Of a stretch of 51,031 bases of DNA, positions 17,075 through 26,982 are shown piece by piece. The translations under genes were made by a program, and so were the position numbers. Location of the stretch: NCBI RefSeq assembly GCF_012396605.1, contig NZ_JAAXPW010000024.1:1-51031 (forward strand), in the 5' to 3' direction. The notes beneath the pieces were generated by a model that ran no database searches, was not told the origin of the DNA, and saw nothing but the letters and a program-made list of their open reading frames with translations. Position 1 is the stretch's first letter. Each line of letters begins with the position of its first letter. This DNA is from Ureibacillus thermosphaericus. GTDB taxonomy: Bacteria > Bacillota > Bacilli > Bacillales_A > Planococcaceae.

Positions 17075-18304
17075 ATGGAAGTGCTTGTAGGTAGGCAACC
17101 AATCTTTAATACACATGAGGAAGTGGTTGCTTATGAACTTTTATACAGAAGAAATGAATCAAATCAATTTGAACAAGTTGATTCAGATAATGCAACAATT
17201 CAAGTGTTGAAAAACTCCGTATTTACTATAGGAATGAATGAATTAACAAATGGATTACCAGGGTTCGTAAATTTTACGGAAAATTTGTTAATGACGAATA
17301 ATATCATTGATTTAATTGATCCTTCTACATTTGTAATCGAAATATTAGAGGATGTGCCGATTACGGATCAATTGATTATGCGGATTGTAGAATTGAGAAA
17401 TCGAGGTTTTACAATTGCGTTAGATGATTTTGTTTTAAGACAAAATATAGAATATTACAACACGTTATTTGCAAATGTAGATATTATTAAAGTCGATTTT
17501 TTAAGCACTCCTAAATCCGGAAGAGCTATTATTGAAGAGCGTGTGAAAAATTTCTTTCCCCACATTCAACTGTTGGCAGAAAAAGTAGAAAATCGTACTC
17601 AATTTGAAGAAGCAAAAGCGGCAAATTATTCACTATTTCAAGGATATTTTTTTGAACAGCCTCAAATTATTAAATCAGTGGATATACCCATGAATATGTT
17701 GCAGTATTTTGAAGTAATGAGCTTATTAAAAGAAGAAAATTCCAACGTTCAAGAAATTGCTGAAAAAATAGAACAGAACATATCTATAACTTACAAGTTA
17801 CTTCAGTTAATTAATAATATTTCCAGAAAAAAATCGAAAGTGCGATCGGTAAAACAAGCGATCGTGATGTTAGGGTTAATCGAACTGCGTAAATTTCTTT
17901 ATTTACTAGCAGTTGATGAAGGGCTAGCGGATGAACCATCAGATGTTTACATTGAATTAATGAGAACATCCATTTTCCGTGCCAAAATTTGTGAATTGCT
18001 TGCAAGAAAAAAGAATAAACAAAATTATTCCGAGTATTATTTAGTAGGGATGTTTTCATTAATCGATACAATTTTACAAAGACCCATTCAATTAATTGTT
18101 CAACAATTACCGTTTTCGGAAGTAGTCATCGAAACGATTTGTGGCAGGGAAACGGAGATGACTATTTATTTACAACTGAGCATTGCATTGACAAAAATGG
18201 ATTTGGAAAAAGCAAATCAATTAGCGAAAGAGTTAGGCATTTCTACGGCTGATTTAGGATATATATACAGAATGGCTTTAGAATATACGAAAAGCTCCAT
18301 ATAA
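17075..18304 (+). CDS. yuxH: EAL-HDOD protein, YuxH-like
   Basis: 409 residues: an N-terminal EAL-type domain (about 1-200) and a C-terminal HDOD domain (about 205-390). EAL domains hydrolyse cyclic di-GMP. Candidate metal and catalytic residues are kept: Glu in AYELLYR, Asn in FVNFTENL, Glu in FVIEILED, Asp-Asp in ALDDF, Lys in IIKVDF, Glu in LLAEKVE, and QGYFF. The loop after ALDDF lacks the usual GTGYSSL, as in other EAL-HDOD proteins, so activity is uncertain although B. subtilis YuxH (PdeH) is reported as the cellular phosphodiesterase. It is a single gene with its own terminator. A possible promoter is TTGTAT-16-TATATT at about 17012-17039. Confidence 0.85.
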   Translation: MEVLVGRQPIFNTHEEVVAYELLYRRNESNQFEQVDSDNATIQVLKNSVFTIGMNELTNGLPGFVNFTENLLMTNNIIDLIDPSTFVIEILEDVPITDQLIMRIVELRNRGFTIALDDFVLRQNIEYYNTLFANVDIIKVDFLSTPKSGRAIIEERVKNFFPHIQLLAEKVENRTQFEEAKAANYSLFQGYFFEQPQIIKSVDIPMNMLQYFEVMSLLKEENSNVQEIAEKIEQNISITYKLLQLINNISRKKSKVRSVKQAIVMLGLIELRKFLYLLAVDEGLADEPSDVYIELMRTSIFRAKICELLARKKNKQNYSEYYLVGMFSLIDTILQRPIQLIVQQLPFSEVVIETICGRETEMTIYLQLSIALTKMDLEKANQLAKELGISTADLGYIYRMALEYTKSSI

Positions 18305-18316
18305 ATTATGGCGAAA

Positions 18317-18352
18317 AAATCCTATTCAATGATTGTTGAATAGGATTTTTTT
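18317..18352 (+). terminator. terminator of the yuxH-like gene
   Basis: AATCCTATTCAA and TTGAATAGGATT pair perfectly around a 6-base loop, followed by T residues. The span 18353-18561 shows no gene. Confidence 0.88.
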
Positions 18353-18561
18353 ATTTGCGCACAATATTCTTACATGAACCTTCGTAAATGGATTTCAAAA
18401 TTATACTAAAATAATTTATTCCTTTTTTATTTGAATGTGAACACTCTTTCACAAATAATTCACAAACCTGAAACAAATGTTAGAAGTGTTGATATTATTG
18501 CTTTTTGCGGTATTATCTAAACTTTGGATATTTGTCCAAATGTTTCTTTGTTCAACAATTT

Positions 18562-18570
18562 TGATATAAT
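18562..18570 (+). promoter_or_regulatory. extended -10 promoter of cccB
   Basis: TGATATAAT is a perfect extended -10 (TG at 18562, TATAAT at 18565-18570) with no good -35 at 17 bases. It lies about 45 bases before the cccB start. Confidence 0.55.
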
Positions 18571-18615
18571 GAACATGTATTGCACATTTTTTATTATTTT
18601 TTTGGAGGGGTTCAG

Positions 18616-18978
18616 ATGAAAAAAGCATGGTTGGCATTATTATTCGGATCCGCCCTTGTTCTTGGTGCTTGTGGTGACGGCGGAGACGAAGCTACTGACG
18701 GAGGTTCAACTAACGACAATACTACAGATGAACAAACAACAGATGGCGGTTCAGAAGCTAACAAAGGTGAAGAACTTGTAATGAGCAGTTGTACAACTTG
18801 CCATGGCGGTAACTTGCAAGGTATGGGGAATACTCCAGCACTTTCAGATGTTGGTTCAAGATTGTCTGAAGAAGAAATTTTAGATGTCATTCTAAACGGT
18901 AGAGGTGCAATGCCTGGCGGATTACTGAAAGGTGAAGATGCTGAAGCCGCTGCTGCATGGTTGGCACAACAAAAATAA
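18616..18978 (+). CDS. cccB: cytochrome c551, membrane lipoprotein
   Basis: 120 residues. Lipobox LGAC at 16-19 makes it a diacylglycerol-anchored protein outside the membrane. A low-complexity Gly/Thr/Asp linker (20-52) is followed by one c-type heme domain: CTTCH gives the covalent heme site, and the Met in RGAMPGG is the likely sixth ligand. Size and layout match B. subtilis CccB, an electron carrier to terminal oxidases. ATG 18616 follows GGAGGGG. Monocistronic between an extended -10 promoter and a terminator. Confidence 0.92.
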   Translation: MKKAWLALLFGSALVLGACGDGGDEATDGGSTNDNTTDEQTTDGGSEANKGEELVMSSCTTCHGGNLQGMGNTPALSDVGSRLSEEEILDVILNGRGAMPGGLLKGEDAEAAAAWLAQQK

Positions 18979-19019
18979 TTTTGTTTAAAAAATAAAAGCG
19001 TTTACATTAGTGAGTCTTG

Positions 19020-19048
19020 GGAGACGTTATGAGCACGTCTCCTTTTTT
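19020..19048 (+). terminator. terminator of cccB
   Basis: GGAGACG (19020-19026) pairs with CGTCTCC (19036-19042), followed by TTTTTT. Confidence 0.85.
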
Positions 19049-19112
19049 ATTTTGGATAAGTATACTATAATGCTAAAATAAATACATATGTGAAAAAAGG
19101 TGGGAGAGAAGA

Positions 19113-20051
19113 ATGGCACAAGTAACAACAAAAGATGTAATGGAGAAATTTAAATTAACCCTTGTAAGTGGTCATGAAGGGATTGGTCGCCATATCACAA
19201 CGAGCGATATTTCTAGACCAGGCTTAGAAATGGCAGGTTATTTTACCCATTATCCTGCGAATCGTGTGCAACTTATTGGAAGAACGGAATTATCATTCTT
19301 TGAAATGCTCCCTCCGGAATTAAGGCAAGAGCGGATGATGAAACTATGTTCGCAGGAAACACCAGCAATTATTATTTCGAGAAATATGGATGTTCCTCAA
19401 GAATTAATTGATGCTTCTAATGAAAACAATGTACCAGTATTAGTTACGTCTATGAAAACAACAAGGTTTTCAAGTAGACTTACCAATTATTTGGAAAGTA
19501 AATTAGCACCTTCTACAGCCATCCATGGTGTATTAGTCGATGTGTATGGAATAGGTGTCTTAATTATTGGAAAAAGTGGAGTAGGGAAAAGTGAGACAGC
19601 TTTAGAATTAATTAAGAAAGGACATCGACTCGTAGCGGATGATTGTGTAGAAATTCGACAAGAAGCCGAAGATATATTGATTGGGAGTCCCCCACCTTTA
19701 CTAGAGCATTTATTAGAAATTCGCGGAATCGGCATTATCAATATTATGACTTTATTTGGTGCAAGTGCAGTTCGACCATATAAACGCATTACATTAATCG
19801 TGGAGTTGGAAACTTGGGATCCAAATAAAACTTACGATCGATTAGGGCTAGATGAAGAAAAAATGAAAATCATTGATACGGAAATTACAAAATTAACGAT
19901 TCCGGTTCGCCCTGGACGAAATGTTTCCGTTATTATTGAAGTAGCAGCAATGAATTATCGTTTAAAAAGGATTGGCATCAATCCTGCATTGGAATTCTCA
20001 AGAAGATTAGACGAAGTTATTGCAATGCATGATGAGATTGATGAATATTAA
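19113..20051 (+). CDS. hprK: HPr kinase/phosphorylase HprK
   Basis: 312 residues. Phosphorylates HPr and Crh on Ser-46 in response to glycolytic state and removes the phosphate with inorganic phosphate, making pyrophosphate. Walker A is [13 protein letters not shown] (about 150-162); the family motif [16 protein letters not shown] lies at about 203-218. It starts at ATG 19113 behind GGTGGGAGAG and heads hprK-lgt-yvoD-ppaX-yvoF, the same order as in B. subtilis. Its Crh partner is at 35332 in this window. Confidence 0.97.
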   Translation: MAQVTTKDVMEKFKLTLVSGHEGIGRHITTSDISRPGLEMAGYFTHYPANRVQLIGRTELSFFEMLPPELRQERMMKLCSQETPAIIISRNMDVPQELIDASNENNVPVLVTSMKTTRFSSRLTNYLESKLAPSTAIHGVLVDVYGIGVLIIGKSGVGKSETALELIKKGHRLVADDCVEIRQEAEDILIGSPPPLLEHLLEIRGIGIINIMTLFGASAVRPYKRITLIVELETWDPNKTYDRLGLDEEKMKIIDTEITKLTIPVRPGRNVSVIIEVAAMNYRLKRIGINPALEFSRRLDEVIAMHDEIDEY

Positions 20052-20088
20052 TTATTGAAAGATGATTTTAAATTTGAAAGGAGTTCAT

Positions 20089-20907
20089 ATGGATAATATT
20101 TTGTTAGCAATCGATCCGGTTGCCTTTAGCATAGGTCCATTATCTGTGCGATGGTATGGTATTATCATCGTTACTGGTATCATCATTGCTTATTTTGTCG
20201 CACAAGCGGAAGGAAAAAAACGTGGATTGCCTGAAGATTTCTTTGGAGATTTGTTGCTTTGGGCAGTGCCGATTTCCATACTTTGTGCCCGCCTATATTA
20301 TGTCATCATGAAATGGGATTATTATGGTGCTAATCCAGAGAAAATTATTGAGATTTGGAACGGTGGTATTGCTATACACGGAGCATTGATTGGGGCAATT
20401 ACGACTGCATATGTTTTCTGTCGTGTGAAAAAAGTAAGCTTTTTAAAAGTTGCGGATATTGCTGCTCCAAGTATATTAATTGGCCAAATCTTAGGTCGTT
20501 GGGGAAATTTCATGAATCAAGAAGCATATGGCGGCCCCGTTTCCCGTGAATTTTTAGAAAGTTTATTTTTGCCAGATTGGATTATTGAGCAAATGTACAT
20601 TCATGATTTAGGGACATATGTTCATCCAACTTTTTTATATGAATCATTATGGAATTTAGTGGGCTTAATTATTTTATTGCTATTTAGAAAAGCCAATTTA
20701 CAACGAGGGGAAATTTTCTTCTCTTATTTAATTTGGTATTCAATAGGACGATTCTTTATTGAAGCGATGAGAACAGATAGCTTGTATTTAATTGGAGATT
20801 TACGTTCAGCCCAAGTCGTTTCAGTGACGTTAATCATCGTCGGATTTGCCAGCATTTTTTATCGCAGATGGAAAGTTCGTCCTGTTGTTCGATATCTTGA
20901 TGAATAG
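20089..20907 (+). CDS. lgt: prolipoprotein diacylglyceryl transferase Lgt
   Basis: 272 residues, about seven membrane helices. Moves diacylglycerol from phosphatidylglycerol to the lipobox cysteine of exported prolipoproteins, several of which are encoded in this window (5162, 8179, cccB, 41314). The Lgt signature [18 protein letters not shown] is present, as are HPTFLYES and the late Arg in [16 protein letters not shown] 20089 is behind AAAGGAG; an ATG at 20062 adds nine unlikely residues. Confidence 0.96.
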   Translation: MDNILLAIDPVAFSIGPLSVRWYGIIIVTGIIIAYFVAQAEGKKRGLPEDFFGDLLLWAVPISILCARLYYVIMKWDYYGANPEKIIEIWNGGIAIHGALIGAITTAYVFCRVKKVSFLKVADIAAPSILIGQILGRWGNFMNQEAYGGPVSREFLESLFLPDWIIEQMYIHDLGTYVHPTFLYESLWNLVGLIILLLFRKANLQRGEIFFSYLIWYSIGRFFIEAMRTDSLYLIGDLRSAQVVSVTLIIVGFASIFYRRWKVRPVVRYLDE

Positions 20908-20920
20908 ATAGAAAGGAAAA

Positions 20921-21865
20921 ATGAGAATGTCAACGTTGAAAAAGGGGTTCATTGCAGGCGGTAAAACAGCCTGGTCTTTAAGTAAAGTTATTTTTCCAAT
21001 TACGTTTATTGTGACAATTTTACAATTTACACCAATATTACCTTGGCTCATTGACTTGATTGAACCATTCATGGGAATTCTAGGATTAAGTGGTGAAGCC
21101 GCTATTCCCCTTGTGCTAGGGAACTTTTTAAATTTATATGCAGGGATTGCTGGAATACTTTCAGTTGAGTTGACTGTCAAAGAAGTGTTTATTCTTGCAG
21201 TTATGCTATCTTTCTCCCACAACATTTTCATTGAAACAGGTGTTGCATTAAAGGTAGGAGTAAAACTATGGGTAATTCTTACTGTTAGATTTGGTTTAGC
21301 GATTTTATCTGCTTTAGTGATTCGATTTCTTTGGAACGGTGGAGGAGAAATTGCAAAGTATGGCTTAGTTCCTGCACAAAATCCTAATCCGGACGGTTGG
21401 GGAGAAATATTATTACTTGGACTCCAAAAAGCGAGTTTAGGGATTTTGCAATTATTAATTATTGTCATTCCTTTAATGATTGTCGTGCAATATTTACGTG
21501 ACTATCATTTCTTAGATAAATTATCAAATTTACTGGCTCCATTGACGAAAGTAATTGGAGTAAAACCAAATGCAGCGATGACATTAGTTGCTGGATTAGT
21601 AATTGGTTTAGCCTATGGAGCAGGTGTGATGATTCAATCAGTACAAGAAGATGGTGTGAGTAAAAAAGATGCTACATTATGCTTTATCTTTTTAGTTGCA
21701 TGTCACGCGGTGATTGAGGATACGCTTATTTTTGCGCCTTTAGGAATTCCGATTTTACCTTTATTAATTATACGAGTAATTACAGCATTTGTACTGACGA
21801 TTATTGTTGCATTTATTTGGAATAGAACAGAACTAAAGGCATTAAATAGGGAAGTGGTCCAGTAA
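20921..21865 (+). CDS. yvoD: nucleoside-recognition (Gate) domain membrane protein YvoD
   Basis: 314 residues, eight or more hydrophobic segments in two similar halves (about 20-125 and 165-300). Each half carries the polar, glycine-rich pattern of the Gate/nucleoside-recognition family: LGNFLNLYAGIAG in the first, LVIGLAYGAGVMIQS in the second. B. subtilis yvoD occupies the same place between lgt and ppaX. No substrate is known. AAAGGA lies just before ATG 20921. Confidence 0.85.
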   Translation: MRMSTLKKGFIAGGKTAWSLSKVIFPITFIVTILQFTPILPWLIDLIEPFMGILGLSGEAAIPLVLGNFLNLYAGIAGILSVELTVKEVFILAVMLSFSHNIFIETGVALKVGVKLWVILTVRFGLAILSALVIRFLWNGGGEIAKYGLVPAQNPNPDGWGEILLLGLQKASLGILQLLIIVIPLMIVVQYLRDYHFLDKLSNLLAPLTKVIGVKPNAAMTLVAGLVIGLAYGAGVMIQSVQEDGVSKKDATLCFIFLVACHAVIEDTLIFAPLGIPILPLLIIRVITAFVLTIIVAFIWNRTELKALNREVVQ

Positions 21866-21867
21866 GA

Positions 21868-22503
21868 ATGAAAGCCTTATTATTTGACTTTGATGGAACG
21901 TTATTAAATACAAATGAATTAATTATCCAAACATTTATGCATGTATTAAACGACAAATTTCCTGGGCAATATTCGCCACAAGATTGCATCAACTTCATTG
22001 GTCCGTCATTAAAAGAGACTTTTGAACAAATTGCGCCAAATGAAGTCGATGAAATGATTGCAAAATATCGCCAATGGAATCATGCTTATCATGATCATTA
22101 TGTGAAAGAGTTCGATGGTGTCAATGAAACTTTAGAAGAATTAAAAAAGCAAGGGCATAAATTAGCAATTGTCTCAACGAAAAAAAGGGATACGATCGAA
22201 CGAGGACTTCAATTCATGAAAGCAGAACATTACTTTGATTTCTGGATAGGTTTAGAAGATGTTACGAAAGTAAAACCAGATCCGGAACCAGTTTTATTAG
22301 CATTAGAGCGTTTGAAAATGCCAAAAGAGAAAGCTTTGATGATTGGGGATAATTATCACGATATTTTAGCAGGAAAAAATGCAGGTATTAAAACAGCTGG
22401 AGTTGCTTGGTCAATTAAAGGAGAAGAATATTTAAGACAATTCCAACCGGATTATATGTTGCATCATATTTCCGATTTACTAACAATCGTGAAGGGGTTG
22501 TAA
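21868..22503 (+). CDS. ppaX: pyrophosphatase PpaX
   Basis: 211 residues, HAD superfamily. Hydrolyses pyrophosphate, including that made by HprK when it dephosphorylates P-Ser-HPr. Motif I is LFDFDGTLLNT with the nucleophilic Asp, motif II IVSTKK, motif III KVKPDPEPV, motif IV MIGDNYHDI. It starts 2 bases after yvoD. The operon with hprK supports this over a general phosphoglycolate phosphatase. Confidence 0.93.
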   Translation: MKALLFDFDGTLLNTNELIIQTFMHVLNDKFPGQYSPQDCINFIGPSLKETFEQIAPNEVDEMIAKYRQWNHAYHDHYVKEFDGVNETLEELKKQGHKLAIVSTKKRDTIERGLQFMKAEHYFDFWIGLEDVTKVKPDPEPVLLALERLKMPKEKALMIGDNYHDILAGKNAGIKTAGVAWSIKGEEYLRQFQPDYMLHHISDLLTIVKGL

Positions 22504-22504
22504 T

Positions 22505-23044
22505 ATGCGGAGAACTGAAACATACAAAGTTCAAGGAGGCGCCAACTCTTTATGGCATGTATATAAAACCGTTTCTTTATGGAAGGTTGTAAAATGTTTT
22601 ATTTTTATTCAAATTGGTCGAATTACTCCGTTTATGGGATTAAAAAATTGGATTTATCGCACCTTTTTGAAAATGAAAATCGGGAAGAGAACTTCTCTTG
22701 CACTAATGGTAATGCCTGACACGATGTTTCCAGAGCGTATTTCAATTGGTGATAACACGATTATTGGATATAATACAACGATTTTAGCTCATGAATATTT
22801 AATTGATGAATATCGATTAGGCGATGTGAAAATAGGAAATGAAGTGATGGTGGGAGCGAATTCCACCATCTTGCCTGGTGTCGAAATTGGCGATGGAGCA
22901 ATCGTTTCGGCTGCTACATTAGTGAATAAAGATGTTCCAGCTGGGGCGATGGTCGGTGGAAATCCCATGCGCATCATTTTCACAGCTGAAGAAATGGCGG
23001 AGCGGAGAAGAAAAAAACAGGTGAGTGGGAAAGAGGATGTTTAG
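22505..23044 (+). CDS. yvoF: left-handed beta-helix acyltransferase YvoF
   Basis: 179 residues. The C-terminal two thirds carry hexapeptide repeats (ISIGDNTIIGYNT, VKIGNEVMVGANSTILPGVEIGDGAIV) ending in AGAMVGGNPMRII, typical of CoA-dependent O-acetyltransferases of the maltose/galactoside group. It is the last gene of the hprK operon, one base after ppaX, as in B. subtilis. The acceptor substrate is unknown. Confidence 0.9.
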   Translation: MRRTETYKVQGGANSLWHVYKTVSLWKVVKCFIFIQIGRITPFMGLKNWIYRTFLKMKIGKRTSLALMVMPDTMFPERISIGDNTIIGYNTTILAHEYLIDEYRLGDVKIGNEVMVGANSTILPGVEIGDGAIVSAATLVNKDVPAGAMVGGNPMRIIFTAEEMAERRRKKQVSGKEDV

Positions 23045-23074
23045 AAAGATGAATCTTTCTAGGCATCTTTTTTT
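23045..23074 (+). terminator. terminator of hprK-yvoF
   Basis: AAAGATG (23045-23051) pairs with CATCTTT (23064-23070), then more T. The stop codon of yvoF is directly in front. Confidence 0.7.
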
Positions 23075-23190
23075 ATAAAATAGGAGTAATTAAAAGTTCT
23101 ATTCAAAGGATATAACATAATCACTCAAATTATCAGAATAGTAGAAACAGTTTAGAAAATATATAATTTCCTATTACCTCCAATTTTGAA

Positions 23191-23219
23191 TTGACGAATC
23201 TTTGAAAGTTCGATAAAAT
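23191..23219 (+). promoter_or_regulatory. sigma-A promoter of the his operon
   Basis: TTGACG (23191-23196) and TAAAAT (23214-23219) are 17 bases apart. The leader to hisZ is about 65 bases, too short for a T-box, and I see no T-box core. Confidence 0.75.
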
Positions 23220-23291
23220 GCTTTCATATACTAATTCTCTAATTATCTAACACTCTAATATGTTAAAGTATAAATAACAGGATGTGTGAAT

Positions 23292-24455
23292 ATGTCATCA
23301 ATCAAAAAGTTTGAAAAACCTCTAGGAATGAGAGATACATTCCCGCCTATATATGAAAAGATCGAAAGAACAAGGCAAATAGGTCGACAATTTTTACGTT
23401 CTCGTGGGTTTGATTTTATTGAGACACCAACTTTAGAATATTACGATACTGTTGGAAAAGCATCAGCTATTTCTGACGCATCCCTTTTTAAATTGGTGGA
23501 TAGCCAAGGAAATACCCTTGTCTTGCGTCCTGATATGACGACACCCATCACAAGGGTTGCGACATCTAAATTATTAAAAGAAAAAATCCCACTCCGACTA
23601 GCTTATTCGGCAAATGTTTTCCGTGCGCAACAAATGGAAGGTGGAAGACCAGCCGAATTTGGTCAGATGGGCATTGAAATTATTGGAGATAAATCGGTTT
23701 ACGCTGATGCGGAAGTACTGATAATAGTAATCGAATTGATGAAAGAGTTTGGAATTGAATCATTCAAATTAACCATTGGGCATGCAGGTGTACTGCATGA
23801 TATTTTAAATGATTATACAGACCACGATTATCAACGGGAAACTTTACAAAGATTGCTTGTTGAGCGTAACTATGTGGGATTTGAAGAAGCGGTGCATGAA
23901 TTTGATTTGCCTGTAACAAAAGCAAATGCATTGCTCGAATTTATTAATGAAGCAACAAACTTAGCTGCCATCGAAGATATGGAAAAATATGTACGAAAAA
24001 ACGATGGTGTAGAATATATGAAACAACTTGCTAAATTAATTGAAGCATGCAATCTTTCACAATATGTTTCTTTCGATTTTACACTATCTAGCCACATGAA
24101 TTATTATACTGGCATGTTATTTGAGATTTTCGCATCAGGAAGTGGTTTCCCACTAGGAAATGGTGGACGTTATGATGGTTTATTAAATTTATTCGGTAGT
24201 GATGTAGGAGCAACAGGTTTTGGCATTCGCATCGATCGACTTCTTGAGGCATTGCCTAAAGAAGAAATGGTTGAAGAGACTGTTTGCATCCTATTTGAAG
24301 ATGAGGAATTTAATAGGGCGTTAGAACTTGCAAATAAGTTAAGACAACAGGGTGCTCGTGTAACGGTACAAGCGAAAGAAGGATTGATTAATAAAGATGC
24401 ATTTACAAAATTGTTTAGTCGGGTCGTTGAATTGAGCCAGGGGGAAGAACAATGA
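23292..24455 (+). CDS. hisZ: ATP phosphoribosyltransferase regulatory subunit HisZ
   Basis: 387 residues. A catalytically inactive histidyl-tRNA-synthetase-like protein needed by short HisG enzymes and used for feedback by histidine. It keeps class II synthetase features ([14 protein letters not shown]; the glycine-rich [10 protein letters not shown] and [12 protein letters not shown]) but lacks the anticodon-binding domain. The ribosome-binding site is weak (AGGA); ATG 23292 fits it better than GTG 23286. First gene of the his operon; overlaps hisG by ATGA. Confidence 0.93.
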   Translation: MSSIKKFEKPLGMRDTFPPIYEKIERTRQIGRQFLRSRGFDFIETPTLEYYDTVGKASAISDASLFKLVDSQGNTLVLRPDMTTPITRVATSKLLKEKIPLRLAYSANVFRAQQMEGGRPAEFGQMGIEIIGDKSVYADAEVLIIVIELMKEFGIESFKLTIGHAGVLHDILNDYTDHDYQRETLQRLLVERNYVGFEEAVHEFDLPVTKANALLEFINEATNLAAIEDMEKYVRKNDGVEYMKQLAKLIEACNLSQYVSFDFTLSSHMNYYTGMLFEIFASGSGFPLGNGGRYDGLLNLFGSDVGATGFGIRIDRLLEALPKEEMVEETVCILFEDEEFNRALELANKLRQQGARVTVQAKEGLINKDAFTKLFSRVVELSQGEEQ

Positions 24456-25078
24456 ATAGTGAATTAACGATTGCTATGCCGAAAGGACGCATTTTTGAAG
24501 AAGCGTTTCAAATGTTAATAGATGCTGGATTTCAATTGCCGGAAGAAGTGGAAATGTCACGGAAGCTAATGATTGAAATTCCAGAAGAGAACATTCGATT
24601 TATTTTAGCGAAACCAATGGATGTTCCCGTTTATGTAGAGCATGGCGTTGCAGATATTGGAATTGCAGGGAAGGACGTATTATTAGAACAGCAAAGAATT
24701 GTGCATGAGCTATTGGATTTAAAAATTAGTAAATGTCATATCGCATCAGCAGGCTTGCCAAATACAGAAATGGATGAAATTGCACCTCGCATAGCTACGA
24801 AATATCCAAATATTGCAATGAATTATTATAAGGGCATTGGTGAGCAAGTGGAAATCATTGAATTGAACGGGTCTATTGAACTTGCGCCGATGATTGGTCT
24901 TGCTGATCGCATTGTGGATATTGTTTCAACGGGAAGAACATTAAAGGAAAATGGACTAGTGGAATATGAACACATTGCCGATGTGTCTTCTCGTTTAATT
25001 GCAAACCCAGTAAGCTACAGAATGAAAAATGCACGAATTCAAGAAATTGTATCCCGATTGAAGAAAATTGTGAAATAG
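24452..25078 (+). CDS. hisG: ATP phosphoribosyltransferase, short form HisG
   Basis: 208 residues, the short form that works only with HisZ. Catalyses the first step of histidine synthesis, ATP plus PRPP. Visible motifs are [10 protein letters not shown] at the N-terminus and the PRPP loop [16 protein letters not shown] (about 150-165). Starts inside the hisZ stop (ATGA), behind GGGGGAAG. Confidence 0.96.
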   Translation: MNSELTIAMPKGRIFEEAFQMLIDAGFQLPEEVEMSRKLMIEIPEENIRFILAKPMDVPVYVEHGVADIGIAGKDVLLEQQRIVHELLDLKISKCHIASAGLPNTEMDEIAPRIATKYPNIAMNYYKGIGEQVEIIELNGSIELAPMIGLADRIVDIVSTGRTLKENGLVEYEHIADVSSRLIANPVSYRMKNARIQEIVSRLKKIVK

Positions 25079-25095
25079 AGGGAAGGTCAAACAAC

Positions 25096-26376
25096 ATGAA
25101 AATTTCTAAGTTATCTAAAAACATTTCGTTAAAAAGAGAACTTGAGAGCGGAAATGAAGAGCAGCTAAAAACGGTACGTCAAGTGTTGGCAGATGTTCGT
25201 GAAAACGGCGATCAAGCTGTTCGTAAATATACGGAAATGTGGGATGGAATTGTTCTTTCTGATTTACGTGTGACAGAAGAAGAAATCAATGAAGCGCTTC
25301 AACACTTTGACCCTCAATTAAAGCAGGACTTAGAAGAAGCGGCAAACAATATTCGCAATTATCACGAAGCGCAAAAAAGAAATGGGTATACATTGCCGTT
25401 AACTGACGGATCGTACCTTGCTCAACGGATTGTTCCACTAGATTCGGTAGGATTATACGTGCCGGGTGGGTCTGCCGCTTATCCTTCCTCTGTATTGATG
25501 AATGTTATTCCTGCTCAAGTTGCAGGGGTAAAACGCATCGTCATTACTTCTCCTTGTGGAAAGGATGGTAAACTTCCCCCTGCAGTTCTTGTTTCAGCTA
25601 ACATTCTGGGCGTGAATGAAATTTATAAAATTGGCGGTGCCCAAGCGATTGCAGCGTTGGCCTATGGAACGGAATCAATTGCTCCTGTCGATAAAATTAC
25701 AGGTCCAGGGAACATTTTTGTTGCATTAGCAAAAAGAGAAGTATTTGGTGAAGTAGCGATTGATATGATTGCTGGACCAAGTGAAATTTGTATAATCGCA
25801 GATGATTCGGCTTATCCAGATGAAATCGCAGCAGATTTATTAAGCCAAGCGGAACATGACAAACAGGCATGCGCCATTCTAATTACAACGAGCGAAAAGT
25901 TGGCACAAGCTGTGAGCGAACAGGTGGAAAATCAATTAAAACAACTTCCGAGAGAAGAAATTGCAAGAGCTTCTATTGAAAACTTTGGACATATTTATAT
26001 TGCAGAAAATATGGATCAGGCAGTGGAAGCAGTAAATACGCTTGCACCTGAACACTTAGAAATTGTGACTGAAAATGCGGAAAAAGTGAGTGAGGGTATC
26101 CGCCATGCGGGTGCAATCTTTATCGGCCGTTACAGCTCTGAGCCGGTCGGGGATTACTTTGCTGGTCCGAACCACGTATTGCCGACAAATAGCACAGCGC
26201 GCTTTGCTAGCGGATTAAATGTAGATGATTTTATTAAAAAGACAAACATTGTTTATTATACAGAACAAACATGGAAAGAGAATGTGCAAAAAATTGCAAG
26301 ACTTGCCCGCATGGAAGGCTTAGAAGCTCACGCAAGAGCTGTAGAATCGAGAGGTTGGAAGAAAGGTGAAAACTAA
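25096..26376 (+). CDS. hisD: histidinol dehydrogenase HisD
   Basis: 426 residues, zinc-dependent, oxidises L-histidinol to L-histidine in two NAD steps. The family signature runs through IDMIAGPSEICIIADD and the zinc and catalytic residues lie in SQAEHDKQA (His), APEHLEI (His) and AGPNHVLPT (His). Starts 17 bases after hisG. Confidence 0.97.
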   Translation: MKISKLSKNISLKRELESGNEEQLKTVRQVLADVRENGDQAVRKYTEMWDGIVLSDLRVTEEEINEALQHFDPQLKQDLEEAANNIRNYHEAQKRNGYTLPLTDGSYLAQRIVPLDSVGLYVPGGSAAYPSSVLMNVIPAQVAGVKRIVITSPCGKDGKLPPAVLVSANILGVNEIYKIGGAQAIAALAYGTESIAPVDKITGPGNIFVALAKREVFGEVAIDMIAGPSEICIIADDSAYPDEIAADLLSQAEHDKQACAILITTSEKLAQAVSEQVENQLKQLPREEIARASIENFGHIYIAENMDQAVEAVNTLAPEHLEIVTENAEKVSEGIRHAGAIFIGRYSSEPVGDYFAGPNHVLPTNSTARFASGLNVDDFIKKTNIVYYTEQTWKENVQKIARLARMEGLEAHARAVESRGWKKGEN

Positions 26377-26982
26377 ATGACACAAACAAAGAAACGATTT
26401 GCTCAAATCGAACGAACAACGAAAGAAACGCAAATCAAAATAGAATTTTATTTAGATGGAGAAGGAAAAGCAGAAGTTGATACAGGTGTTCCTTTTATGG
26501 ATCACATGCTCGATTTGTTTATGAAGCATGGATTGTTTGATGGGAAGATTGTTGCAAACGGTGATACTCATATTGATGATCATCATACAACAGAAGATCT
26601 CGGAATCGTTTTAGGACAAGCAGTTCGAGAAGCGTTAGGTGATAAACGAGGCATTCGTCGATACGGAAATGCTTTTGTACCAATGGATGATGCATTGGCA
26701 CAAGTGGTTGTAGACTGCTCTAATCGTCCTCACTTAGAATATCGTGTTGCGCCTGAATTGAAGGAAAAAGTAGGAACATTCGATACGGAATTAGTACATG
26801 AATTTTTATGGAAGTTTGCTTTAGAAGCAAGAATGAATGTCCATGTAATCGTTCCTTATGGACATAACACACATCATATTATAGAAGCGATTTTTAAAGC
26901 CCTTGCTCGCGCGATTGATGACGCTGTTCAAATCGATCCACGAGTTAAAGGAGTACCTTCAACGAAAGGACTACTTACATGA
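26377..26982 (+). CDS. hisB: imidazoleglycerol-phosphate dehydratase HisB
   Basis: 201 residues, the single-function dehydratase without the histidinol-phosphatase domain of enterobacteria. Manganese-binding histidines are in FMDHMLDLFMKHG, THIDDHHTTEDLG and the C-terminal HNTHHIIEAIFKALARA. It starts immediately after the hisD stop and overlaps hisH by ATGA. Confidence 0.97.
   Translation: MTQTKKRFAQIERTTKETQIKIEFYLDGEGKAEVDTGVPFMDHMLDLFMKHGLFDGKIVANGDTHIDDHHTTEDLGIVLGQAVREALGDKRGIRRYGNAFVPMDDALAQVVVDCSNRPHLEYRVAPELKEKVGTFDTELVHEFLWKFALEARMNVHVIVPYGHNTHHIIEAIFKALARAIDDAVQIDPRVKGVPSTKGLLT

Noticed and set aside
20830-21468. A 212-residue leftward frame opposite lgt and yvoD
   Set aside because: It is antisense to two well-identified genes, has no ribosome-binding site and no family resemblance; it mirrors codon bias of the plus strand.
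23075-23291. T-box or histidine attenuator before hisZ
   Set aside because: The promoter lies only about 70 bases before hisZ, and no T-box core or terminator-antiterminator pair is seen.
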